A stretch of 64,000 nucleotides of DNA, from the NCBI GenBank assembly GCA_948852945.1, contig CAQPBJ010000003.1:57354-121353 (forward strand), in the 5' to 3' direction. This document shows positions 1 to 7,813 of this stretch, in pieces. The DNA is from an uncultured Clostridia bacterium. Its GTDB lineage: Bacteria > Bacillota > Clostridia > TANB77 > CAG-508. A program made the translations under genes and the position numbers. Positions within the stretch are counted from its first letter, which is position 1. Every line of letters starts with the position of its first letter. The notes beneath the pieces were generated by a model that saw nothing but the letters and a program-made list of their open reading frames with translations, was not told the origin of the DNA and made no database searches.

Positions 1-2
1 GA

Positions 3-479
3 AGTAGGACTGAGGCTGCTGTTAAAAGTTTTCAAAAGAAAAATGGGCTGACTGCAGATGGTATTGCTGGTGCTAAAACTTTAGCTGCTATGGGAATTTC
101 GTCAGGTTCGTCATCTTCTGGAAATAGTAGTAATGATTTGAATTTATTGAGTAAAGCTGTTTATTCAGAGGCAAGAGGAGAACCATACACTGGACAAGTT
201 GCTGTTGCCGCGGTTGTTCTTAATAGAGTGTCTAGTTCGTCTTTTCCTAATTCAATTGCTGGAGTAATATATCAATCTGGTGCGTTTGATGCTGTTTCTG
301 ATGGACAAATTAATTTAACTCCTGATTCGACTGCTAGAAAAGCTGCTCAGGATGCTATTAATGGTTGGGATCCAACTTATGGTTGTATTTATTATTTTAA
401 TCCAAGTACAGCTACTAGCAAATGGATTTGGTCTAGAAAACAAGTTGTTACTATAGGAAAGCATATTTTTTGTAGATAA
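3..479 (+). CDS. sleB: Spore cortex-lytic enzyme SleB-like, 5' truncated by window edge
   Basis: The gene enters from the left edge in frame 3 and ends at TAA 477-479, so only the C-terminal part is visible. The first 30 residues read as a peptidoglycan-binding repeat (TEAAVKSFQKKNGL, then DGIAGAKTLAAMG). A Ser/Gly/Asn-rich linker follows, then a complete Hydrolase_2 domain with the hallmark AVYSEARGEP, whose Glu is the expected catalytic residue, and a C-terminal WIWSRK...IGKHIFC. In this family such enzymes are lytic transglycosylases that cleave spore-cortex peptidoglycan during germination. The ger operon and spoIVA in the same window fit that role. A vegetative relative (CwlJ/YkvT type) is possible because the N-terminus is missing. 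Confidence 0.85.
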   Translation, partial: SRTEAAVKSFQKKNGLTADGIAGAKTLAAMGISSGSSSSGNSSNDLNLLSKAVYSEARGEPYTGQVAVAAVVLNRVSSSSFPNSIAGVIYQSGAFDAVSDGQINLTPDSTARKAAQDAINGWDPTYGCIYYFNPSTATSKWIWSRKQVVTIGKHIFCR

Positions 480-715
480 TAAAACAGATTTGTCTTTACC
501 AAACTTTAATAATAACACTATAATAAATAAATATAATTTTAAAATGCGCTAGCGACCAAACGAAAGCAAACAAAGTTTGCTGAAGTGCGAAATTGAGCAA
601 TCTACAATATAAAAACGGAGTTTTTTATTCGGAGATTGCGAAGAGCAAATTTTCAAAGTATATTTATTTATTATAGTGTAGTTGATATTTTTAAAAGACA
701 AATCTGTTTTATTAT
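476..715. repeat. Palindromic mosaic element, copy 1
   Basis: The element fills the gap between the convergent sleB and MFS genes. The outer arms 476-497 and 694-715 are exact 22-nt inverted repeats, and the left arm includes the sleB stop codon. After unpaired bulges, a second exact 21-nt pair lies at 515-535 and 659-679. The centre (about 545-649) is a core that recurs at 48212-48316. It begins TGCGCTAGCGACCAAACG and contains a small hairpin (AGCAAAC/GTTTGCT) and a nested one (GCAATCT...AGATTGC enclosing ATAAAAAC/GTTTTTTAT). The arms have no similarity to those of the other copy. It could act as a bidirectional terminator. Confidence 0.8.
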
Positions 716-753
716 TATAAAAAGTTAAATTTAGAATTAATAACTAAAACTTT

Positions 754-2070
754 TTAGACAACTTCTTTAAAATTAATTTCTGATTCTTTGTACTCATCTG
801 GTTTTAGACCTACACGTGAATTCATATACTCTAATAATAAAATTAGAATTATAAAAACTGAAGAACCAACTATTATTGAAGCATTTGCAGTATTAGTTAT
901 TGTTAATAAACCTGCACCTAAGAAAGATAAACTACTTGCAACTATTCCTTCGATAATATAATTAGCAGTTAGTATTTTTACTCGCATTGAGCTATTAGAA
1001 AAACTACCAAGATATTGTTTTATCAAGGTATAATAAGGGCCTTTTATAAAAAATTGTATTAATAGCATTAGTACAATTATAGTTAACATTAGGGCATAAG
1101 GAATATTTAGAGCTACTACTAATCCAGAAAGAATGATTGAAAAAGCATAATATAATCCTAAATATGTTAAAGTTTTATTTTTTAGAAGTTTATTTATTTT
1201 ATGAGATAGTATAGAACCTATTCCAGAGGCTATTCCTAATAATGCAAATATAATACCTATGCTTTGTGAATTAACACCAATGTCTTCTAAAAGACTTCTT
1301 CTGTAGCTTATTAGAAGATAAATAGTTGAGTATTGAATTGCATTAAAATAAATTAAAGAACGCAACCTTTTTGATGAAAATATAAATTTAAATGCGTTTT
1401 TTAAGTTTCTTGTATATTGTTTTAAGCTAGATATTGAGTTTTCGTATTTATTATGTAAAGAATCGGGGTTGGTAATATCATCAGGTAGATTAGTAAAAAA
1501 GTGGCATATTATAAATGATATAACTGCACATAGTAGACACATAATTATTGGAATATTAGGATTTATTATATATAAAAAGCCTGAAAGCAGACATGTAAAT
1601 GCATCGAATATGTAAAATATTGCTGAACTTCTACCTTCAATTTTAGAGAAAAGTTTTTGTTTAGTTGAAGTTGAAGGAATAGAATCATAAAGCAGATTTG
1701 ATTCACTTAAATTTTTAAAAACAAAACCTAATGCCATGAATATATTTGAAATAATTAAAAGAATTGTACTTTTGCAACCAAGTATAAATATTATATATAG
1801 AGCTAATGACGAATTTCCAATAATAAGAGAAGTTCTTTTTCCGAATTTTTCTGTTAATACAGATACAGGAATTTGAAATATTATTTTAAATATTGGATAA
1901 AAGGCATCTGCAAAAATAATTTGTGCGGCAGAAAGCCCTTGATAACTATTTAAATATAAAAAAGAAATTGCATAGTAGAATAGTAAATCAAATGAAAAAA
2001 TTTTGTATAAATAATAAAGTTTTATATTTTTTTTTCTTTTTTTGTTTAAAATCTTTTCTTCTTTTGTCAT
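754..2070 (-). CDS. Major facilitator superfamily transporter
   Basis: This is a 438-residue polytopic membrane protein with about 12 hydrophobic segments. After the second segment, VSVLTEKFGKRTSLIIGN corresponds to the MFS motif A loop, and a cytoplasmic loop splits the protein into two six-helix halves. It probably exports or imports a small solute by ion coupling; the substrate cannot be read from sequence. The ATG is preceded by GGAGGCAC. The gene is monocistronic, with its own promoter divergent from yqeG, and runs toward the palindromic element at 476-715. The only CGG on its coding strand is out of frame (TTC GGA). Confidence 0.8.
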   Translation of the reverse strand: MTKEEKILNKKRKKNIKLYYLYKIFSFDLLFYYAISFLYLNSYQGLSAAQIIFADAFYPIFKIIFQIPVSVLTEKFGKRTSLIIGNSSLALYIIFILGCKSTILLIISNIFMALGFVFKNLSESNLLYDSIPSTSTKQKLFSKIEGRSSAIFYIFDAFTCLLSGFLYIINPNIPIIMCLLCAVISFIICHFFTNLPDDITNPDSLHNKYENSISSLKQYTRNLKNAFKFIFSSKRLRSLIYFNAIQYSTIYLLISYRRSLLEDIGVNSQSIGIIFALLGIASGIGSILSHKINKLLKNKTLTYLGLYYAFSIILSGLVVALNIPYALMLTIIVLMLLIQFFIKGPYYTLIKQYLGSFSNSSMRVKILTANYIIEGIVASSLSFLGAGLLTITNTANASIIVGSSVFIILILLLEYMNSRVGLKPDEYKESEINFKEVV

Positions 2071-2087
2071 TTGTGCCTCCTAAAATA

Positions 2088-2116
2088 AGTATAACAATAA
2101 AGGATTTTATTATCAA
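2088..2116 (-). promoter_or_regulatory. Vegetative-type promoter for the MFS gene
   Basis: On the minus strand, TTGATA (2111-2116) and TATACT (2088-2093) are separated by 17 bases, just upstream of the MFS ribosome binding site. Confidence 0.6.
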
Positions 2117-2122
2117 GAAAAA

Positions 2123-2151
2123 TTGACAAAGTTCGAACATATTGGTAAGAT
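2123..2151 (+). promoter_or_regulatory. SigA-type promoter for yqeG-pilD-pepP
   Basis: TTGACA (2123-2128), a 17-base spacer and TAAGAT (2146-2151) precede the yqeG ribosome binding site. The three downstream genes are closely spaced and probably share this promoter. Confidence 0.65.
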
Positions 2152-2178
2152 TATTATGATTAGGGAGGATAAGAAAAT

Positions 2179-2679
2179 ATGAATATTTATCCTAGTCTTT
2201 ATTTAGACAGTGTAAAAAATATTAATGCAACATTACTAAAGAAAAATAATTTAAGTGGTTTGATTTTAGATGTTGATAATACTTTAATTGATTATGATAG
2301 AAATTTACTAGATGGTGTAGAAAAATGGTGTGAAGAAATAAAACGAGAAGGTATAAAATGCATTATTCTATCTAATAGTAATAAAAAAGATAAAATAGAA
2401 AAAGTTGCTCAAACTTTAGATTTAGATTATATATTATTTGCTAAAAAACCGCTTAAATCAGGATTTAAAAAGGCTTTAGAAAAATTAGAATTAAAGCCAG
2501 AAGAAGTTGCGGTAGTAGGAGACCAATTATTTACAGATATTATAGGTGCAAGAGGAATGAAAATGTTTCCGATTTTAGTAAAACCAGTAGGTAAAAAAGA
2601 TATATTTATTACAAAAGTAAAAAGACCTATAGAAAATGCATTTATTAAAAAATACTTAAAAGAGAAAGGTAAAATTTAA
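2179..2679 (+). CDS. yqeG: YqeG-family HAD phosphatase
   Basis: This 166-residue soluble protein carries the HAD motifs in order: DVDNTL (residues 31-36, nucleophile and acid Asp), ILSNSN (motif II), the motif III lysine near KKPLKSG, and VVGDQLFTDIIGA (motif IV). Its length is typical of the YqeG/PGP-1-like phosphatases found throughout Firmicutes. The physiological substrate is not settled; phosphatidylglycerophosphate has been shown for related PGP proteins. The start has a good GGGAGGA ribosome binding site. It is first in a run with the prepilin peptidase and pepP. Confidence 0.88.
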   Translation: MNIYPSLYLDSVKNINATLLKKNNLSGLILDVDNTLIDYDRNLLDGVEKWCEEIKREGIKCIILSNSNKKDKIEKVAQTLDLDYILFAKKPLKSGFKKALEKLELKPEEVAVVGDQLFTDIIGARGMKMFPILVKPVGKKDIFITKVKRPIENAFIKKYLKEKGKI

Positions 2680-2680
2680 A

Positions 2681-3458
2681 ATGTACTTTAATAATATACA
2701 TATTTTTGTGTATTTATGTGTTCGGGTTAATTGGATGCATAGTTGGACAAGTTTTAGGTTTAATAAACAAAAGATTAGAAAATCATGAAAGAATAATAGA
2801 AAAAGGTTCATTAAAAAATTTTAAAAAAGAGTTTAAAACTCATTATGGTTTAATGACTATAATGTTTGTATCATACATAGTTCTTTTATATGTGAGTAAA
2901 ATAGATTTAGAGCTTTGGTATGTTAATATAAAACTATTTAGTTATTTTATATTATTACCTTTATTAATATCTGCTTTTATTATTGATTGGAGAAAGCAGA
3001 TAATTCCTAATAGATTAGTTCTTACTATTTTTGAGATAGGATTAGTAGTTACATTTTTAGAAGGTATTTTTAGTCCTACAGGAATGAGTTTAGCACTTAA
3101 TCGATTTGAAGGAATGGTAGTTGGAGCTGCGATTTTTGGGGCGATAACTTTACTTGGAGGCTTAATTGCAGGAAAAGAAGCAATGGGAATGGGCGATGTG
3201 AAACTTATGGGGGCATTGGGACTTTTCTTCGGAGTAAAAAATATTATAATGATTTCAATTTTGTCTTTTTTAATTGGAGCTATTTTTAGCGTATTTCTAT
3301 TAGTTTTCAAAATAAAGAAGACAGATGAATATATACCTTTTGGACCGTTTATAGTTATTTCAGCTATTTGTTGTATGTTACTTCCAGAAGATGTGCTTTT
3401 TACAAGCTTATGGTTTGTATTTTCTGGTGAATGGTTTATCAAATATATAAGAAAATAA
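2681..3458 (+). CDS. pilD: Prepilin peptidase (A24 family), read through a +1 frameshift at CGG
   Basis: In the downstream frame alone the gene could only start at a TTG (2706) with no ribosome binding site. ATG 2681 lies 12 bases after AAAGG and gives MYFNNIHIFVYLCV, then an in-frame CGG at 2723-2725. Skipping C2723 continues GLIGCIVGQVLG, restoring the usual hydrophobic N-terminal segment; the product is about 258 residues. Both catalytic aspartates of type IV prepilin peptidases are present, in IDWRKQIIPN and in GMGDVKL. The enzyme would cleave leader peptides of type IV pilin or competence pseudopilins in the membrane. The N-terminal zinc-cysteine methylase region is reduced. No pilin genes are nearby. 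Confidence 0.75.
2723..2725 (+). other. In-frame CGG, +1 frameshift site
   Basis: Context GTT CGG GTT. Skipping the C joins VYLCV to GLIGC in the prepilin peptidase. Confidence 0.65.
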
Positions 3459-3472
3459 AAGGAGGTACTATT

Positions 3473-4537
3473 ATGAATATAAAAATTAAGTGGCTTAGAG
3501 ATAAGCTGAGAACTCAAAATTTACAGGGCATGATAGTATCAAATCCAGTTAATGTAAAGTATTTAACAGGTATAGAAGCAGAAGGCGAATTGTTAATTAC
3601 TTTAAGAGAGAATATTTTTATAACTGATAGTAGATATGTCGAAGCAGTTAATACTATTTTAACAATAGAAGATGAGATATTAGTAAATGATAAGAAAAAT
3701 TTAAATAAAGATGATTATGCAGCATTTTTTATGTTTTGTGAAAATGTTGGATTTGAAGAAAATTTTGTTACATATGCTGAGTATAAAGAGATGTTACAAA
3801 AGTATAGAGTTAACTTAATGGAAACGGAAAAAATTGTAGAGTCTCAAAGAATAATAAAAGAAGAAAAAGAAATACAATGTATTGAAAGAGCATGCGAAAT
3901 TACAGATAAATGTTTTGAATATTTGCAGTCTTTTATAAAAATAGGAATGACTGAAAAAGAGATTGCTTTTGAAATAGAAAGATTTTATAAAACTAATGGA
4001 GCGGATGGAGTTTCATTTGAACCAATAGTAGCATCTGGTCATAATTCTTCTATGCCACATGCTGTGCCTGGAAATAGAAAAATTAAAGATGGTGATTTAA
4101 TTTTAATTGATATGGGCTGTAAGTATAAAGGATATTGTTCTGACATGACAAGAATGATATTTGTAAATTGTATTGAAGATGAATATAAAGAAGCTTATGA
4201 TATTTGTTTGAAGAATAATGAAATGGTAGAAAAAGAGATTAAAGATGGAAAGAATATGAAAACAATTTCTCAAAATTCTAATAATGATTTGAAAGTAAAT
4301 GGATATAGTCCTTTACATTCGGTAGGACATGGCGTTGGTTTGGACATACACGAAAAACCATTTTTTAGCATAACATATGATCAGCAACTAAAGGAAAATA
4401 TGGTTGTTACAGTTGAGCCAGGGGTATATAAAACAGGACAATTTGGAATAAGAATAGAAGATACTGTTTTAGTAGGAAAGATGGGAATTACTAGACTTAC
4501 AAAATCTTCAAAAGAACCAACAATTATTAATGGATAA
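3473..4537 (+). CDS. pepP: Xaa-Pro aminopeptidase (M24B)
   Basis: This cytosolic metallopeptidase of about 354 residues removes N-terminal residues that precede proline. The N-terminal creatinase domain (MIVSNPVNVKYLTG) is followed by the pita-bread catalytic domain with all five metal ligands visible: two Asp in LIDMGCKYKGYCSDMTR, His in SVGHGVGLDIHE, Glu in TVEPGVY and Glu in GIRIEDT. The start is placed at ATG 3473, six bases after AAAGGAGG; upstream in-frame codons overlap the prepilin peptidase and lack a binding site. This gene family commonly lies immediately before efp in Firmicutes, as it nearly does here, with one glycosyltransferase in between. Confidence 0.9.
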   Translation: MNIKIKWLRDKLRTQNLQGMIVSNPVNVKYLTGIEAEGELLITLRENIFITDSRYVEAVNTILTIEDEILVNDKKNLNKDDYAAFFMFCENVGFEENFVTYAEYKEMLQKYRVNLMETEKIVESQRIIKEEKEIQCIERACEITDKCFEYLQSFIKIGMTEKEIAFEIERFYKTNGADGVSFEPIVASGHNSSMPHAVPGNRKIKDGDLILIDMGCKYKGYCSDMTRMIFVNCIEDEYKEAYDICLKNNEMVEKEIKDGKNMKTISQNSNNDLKVNGYSPLHSVGHGVGLDIHEKPFFSITYDQQLKENMVVTVEPGVYKTGQFGIRIEDTVLVGKMGITRLTKSSKEPTIING

Positions 4538-6047
4538 TAAGGAAAAGAATATAATGAAAGATAATAAGAAAAAAATATTACATATAGCTATTATTATAAT
4601 TGGAACTGTTTTCTTACTTTTATCAGCTTTTCATACTAATATATGGTTTGATGAAAGTTATTCTGTTTCTATTGCAAATCATAGTTTTGCAGAAATATGG
4701 AAAATTAGTAGTTATGATGTTCATCCAATTTTTTATTATTGGATATTAAGAATAATTAATTTGATTTTTGGACCTAATATATATTTGTATAGAATTTTTT
4801 CAGTTCTATGTATAGTTCTTACAGGTTTGCTAGGTTATACTCATATAAGAAAAGATTTTGGAGAAAAAGTAGGAATATTATTTTCATATTTTGCATTTTT
4901 CCTTCCAGCGATTTGTGTATATGCTGTTGAAATTAGAATGTATTCTTTAGCATTGTACTTAGCTAGTATTTTAGGAATATATGCATATAGGATAGTTAAA
5001 GATAAATTTTCAAAAAAGAACTGGATTATTTTTGCTATAGCTAGTTTATGTTTAGCTTATACACATTATTATGGACTTATAACATCAGGTATTGTAAATT
5101 TAATTTTATTTATTTACATATTAATAAAGAAAAAAGATGATAAAAAATATTTAAAATGTTTTATAATTCAAGCTATTATTGAAGTTTTATTATATTTGCC
5201 TTGGATAGGTCCATTTTTATATAGAAGCTTAAAATCTAGTGGAGGTTTTTGGATAAAGATAAAATTTCCTAATACTATTATGGAAATTTTGAATTTTCAA
5301 TATAGTGGCGTTTTAAGTGATCCGTTTTCTATTAAGTGTATTATAGCTTTAATTTTTGCAGTAGCATTATATGCGTATATTATTAGTTTGATAATTAAAA
5401 AAGTTATACAGGATAAAAAAGATAAAAAAAGTTTTTTGAATGCAGGAGTATGGGCTATTTTAGTATATTTAGCAGTTATATTAGCAGCATGGATTATTTC
5501 TATAAAAACGGAGATATTATATAGTAGATATCTTTTAGTTATTACAGGATTTTTAGCTTTTGGATTAGCATATTTTTTAGCAAAAGAAAAGCATATAATT
5601 ATAACTTTTATAATATTAACTTGTATAACTGGAATGGCTATATACAATGAATATGATTTAATAAAAGAAAATTATGCTGATAGCAATTTAGAAGCAATTA
5701 ATTATATTAAGGAAAATATAAAAGAAGATGATATTATAATTTATAATAGAATTAATATGGCAATACTAAATACGTATTTTCCTGATAATACACAATATTT
5801 TTTAAATTTTGGTCATTGGGGAGTTCACGAAGCTTATAAAGCATATGCACCATCTATGAAAATCGTTGAAGATTGGGAATTTTTAAATGATTTTCAAGGT
5901 AGAATCTGGATTATGGATTCTGAGAATAGTACTTATGTGTATGACAATATTGATAAGAATATTGTAGAAACTGTAGAAGAGTGGAAACATTTTGAATCTG
6001 ATTATCATGGTTATAAATATGATATAAATGTAGTAGAAAAAAAGTGA
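4530..6047 (+). CDS. GT-C fold membrane glycosyltransferase (GT39-like)
   Basis: This 505-residue protein has about 10-12 transmembrane helices. The first extracytoplasmic loop contains TNIWFDESYSVSIANHSF, the acidic DE motif typical of dolichyl/undecaprenyl-phosphate-sugar dependent GT39/PMT-like enzymes, then DVHPIFYYWILR. A soluble C-terminal region of about 110 residues follows. It probably moves a sugar from a lipid carrier onto a surface glycan or protein outside the membrane. The ATG overlaps the pepP stop by 8 bases, so it is translationally coupled. Its insertion between pepP and efp is not the usual order. Confidence 0.75.
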   Translation: MDNKEKNIMKDNKKKILHIAIIIIGTVFLLLSAFHTNIWFDESYSVSIANHSFAEIWKISSYDVHPIFYYWILRIINLIFGPNIYLYRIFSVLCIVLTGLLGYTHIRKDFGEKVGILFSYFAFFLPAICVYAVEIRMYSLALYLASILGIYAYRIVKDKFSKKNWIIFAIASLCLAYTHYYGLITSGIVNLILFIYILIKKKDDKKYLKCFIIQAIIEVLLYLPWIGPFLYRSLKSSGGFWIKIKFPNTIMEILNFQYSGVLSDPFSIKCIIALIFAVALYAYIISLIIKKVIQDKKDKKSFLNAGVWAILVYLAVILAAWIISIKTEILYSRYLLVITGFLAFGLAYFLAKEKHIIITFIILTCITGMAIYNEYDLIKENYADSNLEAINYIKENIKEDDIIIYNRINMAILNTYFPDNTQYFLNFGHWGVHEAYKAYAPSMKIVEDWEFLNDFQGRIWIMDSENSTYVYDNIDKNIVETVEEWKHFESDYHGYKYDINVVEKK

Positions 6048-6060
6048 AACTAGCTAATAC

Positions 6061-6089
6061 TTGATTTTATCGTAAAAATATAGTATTAT
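6061..6089 (+). promoter_or_regulatory. Promoter for efp
   Basis: TTGATT (6061-6066), a 17-base spacer and TATTAT (6084-6089), about 45 bases before the efp start. Confidence 0.55.
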
Positions 6090-6132
6090 AGTAAAAGATT
6101 TAAAATAAGAGAAAATTTAAGGAGGAATAAAT

Positions 6133-6699
6133 ATGGCAGAAGTATATATGGCAGGAGATTTAAGAAATGGAACTACTTTTGAAATGGAGGGTTCTGTATA
6201 TAAAGTTGTTGAATTCCAACATGTAAAACCTGGTAAAGGAGCTGCTTTTGTTAGAACAAAATTAAAAAATGTAATTAACGGATCTGTTTTAGAAAAAACT
6301 TTTAATCCATCTGAAAAATTACAAGGGGCTGAAATTGAAAAAAGAGATATGCAATATCTTTATAGTGATGAAGATTTATATTATTTTATGGACAATGAAA
6401 CATATGAGCAAATACCACTTAATAAAGAACAAATAGGTGATGCTTTAAAATTTATCAAGGAAAATATGAGTTGTAAAATACTTTCTTTTAAAGGAAATGT
6501 ATTTGCAGTTGAGCCACCTATGTTTGTTGAATTAGAAGTTACATACACTGAACCAGGATTTAGTGGTAACACAACAACTACTTCTGGAAAACCAGCTACA
6601 CTTGAAAACGGATATGAAATATCTGTACCTTTATTTATAAATATTGGTGATGTTATAAGAATTGATACTAGAACTGGTGAGTACATGGAAAGAATTTAA
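6133..6699 (+). CDS. efp: Translation elongation factor P
   Basis: This 188-residue three-domain beta-barrel protein has the family's usual length. The tip loop [17 protein letters not shown] carries the lysine (PGKG) that is post-translationally modified in many bacteria. The C-terminal OB domain ends [19 protein letters not shown], a highly conserved ending. EF-P relieves ribosome stalling at polyproline stretches. AAGGAGG lies just before the ATG, and the gene has its own promoter. A zinc-ribbon gene follows after 21 bases and is probably cotranscribed. Confidence 0.97.
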   Translation: MAEVYMAGDLRNGTTFEMEGSVYKVVEFQHVKPGKGAAFVRTKLKNVINGSVLEKTFNPSEKLQGAEIEKRDMQYLYSDEDLYYFMDNETYEQIPLNKEQIGDALKFIKENMSCKILSFKGNVFAVEPPMFVELEVTYTEPGFSGNTTTTSGKPATLENGYEISVPLFINIGDVIRIDTRTGEYMERI

Positions 6700-6720
6700 T
6701 CAAAAGGAGACTTTAAGTTA

Positions 6721-7128
6721 GTGTCAAATTTAGAAGAGCAATACCAAAAGATGATTGAAACTTTAGAAAAATCTATTAAGGATAAAGAAAAATTAGAAAA
6801 GGCAAAAGAACAACTAGATGATATAGTTTCTATTGTTGTTGAAGACTGCGAACATATTTTAGATAAATATGATGAGAAAGTTCAACTAATAGAAAGCAAA
6901 AATTCTGAAAATGAGATGAGAATCGCAATTTTAGAAGAAAAAGTAAAATATTTCGAAAAGATGGTTGAACTAGATGATTATGACTTTTTTATTACTTGTC
7001 CTTATTGTGGTTTTGAATTTCAAACTGACTATGATGATGAAGTTGAAACCGTAAATTGTCCTGAATGTGGAAAAGCTTTTGATGTGGATTGGGACGATGA
7101 GGAAGAAGATAATTCAGACGAAAAATAG
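6721..7128 (+). CDS. CD1247-type coiled-coil zinc-ribbon protein
   Basis: This 135-residue protein starts at GTG after AAAGGAGA. The first ~85 residues are highly charged heptad-like helix (coiled coil). A zinc ribbon with two CxxC knuckles (CPYCGFEF and CPECGKAF) follows, then a very acidic tail. Proteins of this build (CD1247 N-terminal domain) are commonly found next to efp in Clostridia; the function is not established. Its 3' end overlaps the 3' end of the convergent M23 peptidase gene once that gene's frameshifts are followed. Confidence 0.75.
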   Translation: MSNLEEQYQKMIETLEKSIKDKEKLEKAKEQLDDIVSIVVEDCEHILDKYDEKVQLIESKNSENEMRIAILEEKVKYFEKMVELDDYDFFITCPYCGFEFQTDYDDEVETVNCPECGKAFDVDWDDEEEDNSDEK

Positions 7129-7673
7129 TTTAAAGGATTGACGGCTTGGCCGTCTTTTTTTATGCTTAAATGTAAATGAGGTCCAGTAGTTGCACCGATT
7201 TGTTGGGTTTCCGTGAAGAATCTTTATAGGGATTGTTTATAACGTTATAGATGTTTTTAGGACCTACATAGGCAATAATATAGTTCCTTATTACATAATC
7301 ACCTATATTAAAAAGAAAGTCTGGTGATACATGAGAATATGAAGCTGTTAGATTTTGGTTTTGAATAGTAATAGTGTAGCCATTAGCTCCGATTGAAACC
7401 TGTATATATTACTTTTCCTTCGAAACAAGAGTATATAGGTGTGCCTTCTTTAGCGCCTACATCTATTCCATAATGATAGCTAGAAGCTCCTGAGGTAGGT
7501 GATTTTCTTGGACCAAAATAACAGGTAATATTTTTATTGTTTGGAAGAGGCCAGATAAAATTAGAGGAATCTAAGTTGGTGCTAGGTGGAATTTGTGAAA
7601 TTGAAATAAAAATTGTATAAAAGATGAGTATTATAAAAATTAGACTAGAGGATTTAAAAAAAGAGCTATACAT
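7029..7673 (-). CDS. Secreted M23 (LytM/SpoIIQ-like) endopeptidase requiring three +1 frameshifts
   Basis: Translation from ATG 7673 gives a signal peptide (FIILIFYTIFISISQ) and the first half of an M23 domain (YHYGIDVGAKEGTPIYSCFEG...VIYTGFN), then meets CGG at 7391-7389 with a stop two codons later. Skipping that C, then the C of CGG 7213-7211 and of CGG 7197-7195, gives one continuous domain. It ends GATTGPHLHLSIKKDG and VNPLNY, supplying the HxH zinc motif that is absent from the plain ORF. The product is about 213 residues. Without frameshifting it is a 96-residue stub. The family cleaves peptidoglycan cross-bridges. After VNPLNY the frame stays open for ~35 Ser-rich codons overlapping the zinc-ribbon gene. 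Confidence 0.75.
7134..7162 (+). terminator. Terminator of the efp operon
   Basis: GACGGC-TTG-GCCGTC is followed by seven T. The same bases encode the KDGQAV residues of the convergent M23 gene on the other strand. Confidence 0.7.
7195..7197 (-). other. In-frame CGG, +1 frameshift site (M23, third)
   Basis: Context AAT CGG TGC. Skipping C7197 continues NPTN-GATTGPHLHL, which brings in the catalytic HxH motif. Confidence 0.7.
7211..7213 (-). other. In-frame CGG, +1 frameshift site (M23, second)
   Basis: Context TCA CGG AAA. Skipping C7213 continues YKDSS-GNPTN. This is the only site of the eight whose preceding codon does not end in T. Confidence 0.65.
7389..7391 (-). other. In-frame CGG, +1 frameshift site (M23, first)
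   Basis: Context AAT CGG AGC on the minus strand, residue 95. Skipping C7391 continues TGFN-GANGYTITI. Confidence 0.7.
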
Positions 7674-7702
7674 GAAATTTCCTTTCTGGTATAGCCCTTT
7701 TT

Positions 7703-7731
7703 AGAATAATACTTTTTTATTAAATTGTCAA
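7703..7731 (-). promoter_or_regulatory. SigA-type promoter for the M23 gene
   Basis: On the minus strand, TTGACA (7726-7731), a 17-base spacer and TATTCT (7703-7708). Confidence 0.65.
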
Positions 7732-7761
7732 TAACAGTTGGCAGTTACGAGACATTTTTTA

Positions 7762-7790
7762 TTGATTATTGTTTTTTATTATACTATAAT
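7762..7790 (+). promoter_or_regulatory. SigA-type promoter for the acyltransferase gene
   Basis: TTGATT (7762-7767), a 17-base spacer and TATAAT (7785-7790). Confidence 0.65.
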
Positions 7791-7813
7791 GATTGGAAAG
7801 AAGGAGAAAAAAG

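Noticed and set aside
476..715. CRISPR array or insertion sequence
   Set aside because: There is no transposase, no regularly spaced direct repeats and no target duplication, only a hairpin element with private arms.
1836..1850. Possible CGG frameshift motif TTCGGA in the MFS gene
   Set aside because: The reading is TTC GGA (Phe-Gly) in a continuous frame. Many such out-of-frame CGGs exist and need no shift.
2706..3458. Prepilin peptidase starting at TTG 2706
   Set aside because: No ribosome binding site and a truncated first helix. The ATG 2681 plus CGG-skip reading has both.
2942..3517. 191-codon minus-strand ORF opposite the prepilin peptidase
   Set aside because: Shadow frame. The plus-strand gene has catalytic motifs and operon context, and the minus frame has neither.
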